Assembly (NCBI RefSeq): GCF_015160875.1
Contig: NZ_CP063374.1
Coordinates: 434,001 to 498,000, forward strand
Direction: 5' to 3'
DNA length: 64,000 nucleotides
DNA from: Streptomyces chromofuscus
GTDB lineage: Bacteria; Actinomycetota; Actinomycetes; Streptomycetales; Streptomycetaceae
Shown: in pieces, positions 62,524-64,000 of the stretch
How the letters are laid out: each line of letters opens with the position of its first letter
Position numbering within the stretch: position 1 is the stretch's first letter
Notes under the pieces: generated by a model
What the model was told of the DNA's origin: nothing
The model's database searches: none
Seen by the model: only the letters and a program-made list of their open reading frames with translations
Position numbers and translations under genes: made by a program

Positions 62524-63434
62524 CATCGCTGGACGACGTGCCCACGCTGCGCCGGTCGGGAACCGGCGGGCGCTCCCGGACCAGGCGCGCGGTCCTGCCG
62601 TCCTTCGCGCCACGCAGGCGTACGGTGCTGCAGGCGGCGACCGCCGTGGGCTTCGCCGCGCTGGGGGTGTTCCCCGCCGCCCGGAAGGCGTACGCAGACG
62701 GCTACGACATCTGGACCGGTGCGTGCCCGAGTTACGCCGCGGACCACAACTGCTCCCCGGGCTGCGGGCCGAGCACCGTGTACGCCGACGCCTGCGTGAC
62801 GTCGGGGACGAACACCGGCTTCCACCGCTCGGACGGTGTCACCTGGACGCTGCGGCCCAACCAGTGTTACGCCGGTACCTACGACGGCTGGCTCTGGGCC
62901 TACAGCTCGGCCTGCGGCACGTGCGGCTGCGGCATCGAGCGGCGCTGCCACGACGGGTACCGCAACACCGGCTCGGGCTGGGTGAAGTCCATCTGCCGCT
63001 GGACCACCTCGTGCGGCTGCCCCGGCTCCGTCACCTGGCCGACCACGAGCCGCGGAGCCACCGGGCCCGACGTCCACACCGTGCAGCACCTGCTCACCTT
63101 CCACGGCCATCCGACGGACGTCGACGGCATCTTCGGGCCGGACACCGAGGCGAAGGTGGAGGAGTTCCAGTCGGCCAACGGACTGAGCCCCACGGGCAGC
63201 GTCGGCCCGGCCACCTGGCCCGTCCTGGTCGTCACCGTGCGGCAGGGAGACGTCAACGACGCCGTCCGGGGCGCCCAGCGACAGCTCAACAAGCACGGCT
63301 ACGCGCTCAACGTGGACGGCAACTTCGGCACGCTGACACGGCAGGCCGTCATCGCGTTCCAGACCCGGAACGGCCTGACCGCCGACGGCGTGGTCGGCCA
63401 GAACACCTGGCGCACACTGACCGGGACGGTGTAG
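62520..63434 (+). CDS. Tat-exported Cys-rich MauA-like protein with two peptidoglycan-binding domains
   Basis: This 304-residue protein starts with a twin-arginine signal (APRRRTVLQAATAVGFAALGV, about 30-50). A Cys-rich module (residues 61-170) has 12 Cys, as many as the light chain of methylamine dehydrogenase, and a similar segment order: W-x6-CYAGTYDGWLWAY, SSACGTCGC, and CRW near 160. Two peptidoglycan_binding_1 repeats follow (GPDVHTVQHLLTFHGHPTDVDGIFGPDTEAKVEEFQSANGL and GAQRQLNKHGYALNVDGNFGTLTRQAVIAFQTRNGL). The gene order mauE-mauD-mauA is kept. The heavy chain gene mauB and maturation genes are absent here. A tryptophan-derived cofactor is possible but unproven. Confidence 0.72.
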   Translation: MTSLDDVPTLRRSGTGGRSRTRRAVLPSFAPRRRTVLQAATAVGFAALGVFPAARKAYADGYDIWTGACPSYAADHNCSPGCGPSTVYADACVTSGTNTGFHRSDGVTWTLRPNQCYAGTYDGWLWAYSSACGTCGCGIERRCHDGYRNTGSGWVKSICRWTTSCGCPGSVTWPTTSRGATGPDVHTVQHLLTFHGHPTDVDGIFGPDTEAKVEEFQSANGLSPTGSVGPATWPVLVVTVRQGDVNDAVRGAQRQLNKHGYALNVDGNFGTLTRQAVIAFQTRNGLTADGVVGQNTWRTLTGTV

Positions 63435-63626
63435 GTGAGCGGCCCCGGCCGTCCCGTGGCCCGGCCGGGCGGCGTCCGGACTGCCGTACGGATGCGGCTC
63501 ACCGATCCGGCCCTGCCCGTGGTGGCCCTGGGGGCTGCGGCCGTCGCCGCCGCCCTGCACGCCCCCGTACTGACCTGGGCGATCACCGGAGGTCTGGCCG
63601 GCTACTCGCTCTCGGGCTCCGTTTGA
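63435..63626 (+). CDS. Small membrane protein following the mau-like genes
   Basis: This 63-residue protein has one or two hydrophobic stretches (ALPVVALGAAAVAAALHAPVLTWAITGGLAGYSLSG) after a basic N-terminus. Its GTG follows the previous TAG directly, so translation is probably coupled. The frame stops at a TGA at 63624-63626, and open coding sequence continues beyond it in the same frame. It may be a complete small gene or the first part of a longer one interrupted by a stop. Family unknown. Confidence 0.55.
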   Translation: MSGPGRPVARPGGVRTAVRMRLTDPALPVVALGAAAVAAALHAPVLTWAITGGLAGYSLSGSV

Positions 63627-63686
63627 ACGCGCAACAGCGCGTTCGCGCTGGCCTCGCCAGGTTGGCGAGCGACGTACAGACAGGCA

Positions 63687-64000
63687 GTGGTCCTCGGCGT
63701 GTTCACCGTCGGCCTGCTCGTCGGCGGGGCGCTGACGGCCGCGGTGCTGTGGCTCCTGTCCGGTCTCTTCACTCCGGTTCCGGCCGGCGGGCGGCAAGGG
63801 CTGATCGTGGCCGCCGCGCTGCTCGCCGCGCTGCGCGACGCGGGCAAGCTGTCACTGAGGCTGCCGCAGAACGCCCGGCAGATACCGCAGGACGTGCTGC
63901 GCCGCCATCTGGCGCGTGGGGCGCTGCAGTTCGGTTTCGAGCTCGGCACGGGGGTGCGTACCTACGTCTCGGCGAGCGCGCCGTACGCGATGGCGGTCGC
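63687..64000 (+). CDS. Membrane protein, truncated by the window end
   Basis: From 63627 an open frame in phase with the preceding small gene reads WRATYRQAVVLGVFTVGLL, VGGALTAAVLWLLSGLF, a further helix (GLIVAAALLAALRDAG) and RLPQNARQIPQDVLRRHLARGALQFGFELGTGVRTYVSASAPYAMAV before the window ends. I set the start at the GTG 63687 because it begins the first clear helix, but no good ribosome site is visible and the true start may be elsewhere. It is probably a multi-pass protein of the same operon. Family unknown. Confidence 0.55.
   Translation, partial: MVLGVFTVGLLVGGALTAAVLWLLSGLFTPVPAGGRQGLIVAAALLAALRDAGKLSLRLPQNARQIPQDVLRRHLARGALQFGFELGTGVRTYVSASAPYAMAV

Overview
The window is very GC-rich DNA with the strong third-position G/C bias of an actinomycete. 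The gene content (sugar ABC transporter with a ROK regulator, LLM flavin oxidoreductases, many TetR/AraC/MarR-type regulators, CsoR-style copper boxes, SMI1/KNR4 proteins, a SpoIIE-type phosphatase) points to Streptomyces or a close relative. No rRNA, tRNA, CRISPR array or intact transposase gene is visible. At least eight decayed or truncated genes, several tandem repeats and one foldback element suggest an accessory or chromosome-arm region. This placement is an inference.

Layout. 1-4431: sugar ABC transporter (lipoprotein, two permeases) translationally coupled to a ROK repressor. 4540-16681: a cupin protein, an amidase remnant, an acyl-CoA-dehydrogenase-like flavin oxygenase behind a perfect palindromic operator, a zinc-ribbon protein, a TetR-CocE hydrolase pair, two tandem LLM oxidoreductases with an F420-reductase-like protein next to a MarR remnant, a SpoIIE phosphatase and a gutted SDR. 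16706-28500: SnoaL-like, GNAT and SMI1/KNR4 proteins, an L,D-transpeptidase divergent from an OmpR-type two-component system, two decayed genes, a DHFR-like protein, a NarL-type two-component system, a small DUF6223-like membrane protein, a broken MFS/TusA pair, an HU-like protein lacking its DNA-binding arm and a SRPBCC protein.

28554-40548 holds a TetR gene and two small membrane proteins, then a copper-handling island: four-helix Cys-rich protein, secreted His-rich protein, CopZ-like chaperone, CopA ATPase, DUF6153, DUF305 and DUF4396 proteins. Four CsoR-like boxes of the form TATACCCC-N3-GGGGTATA (two perfect, two imperfect) tie the island together. A methyltransferase, an SMI1-like protein and an MFS/TetR drug-efflux pair lie inside it.

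40814-51433: glyoxalase-like and NmrA-like proteins, an ABC transporter with an AraC regulator, and a complete minus-strand hydroxyquinol catabolic operon. Its order is a maleylacetate reductase fused to hydroxyquinol 1,2-dioxygenase, a phenol-type FAD monooxygenase, 3-oxoadipate CoA-transferase A and B, and 3-oxoadipyl-CoA thiolase. Together these would convert a resorcinol-like phenol to succinyl-CoA and acetyl-CoA. A 31-bp tandem repeat that copies the thiolase 3' end follows the operon.

51875-59724: envelope-type hypothetical proteins, including one with ten 11-residue repeats, an I36-like inhibitor, a frameshifted AraC gene, a 169-bp inverted-repeat element whose ends supply stop codons to both neighbouring frames, and an NmrA/AraC divergent pair. 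59880-64000: a secreted protein, then an operon in mauE-mauD-mauA order. The MauA-like product has a Tat signal and 12 cysteines and is fused to two peptidoglycan-binding domains. This operon is the best candidate for an undescribed system in the window.
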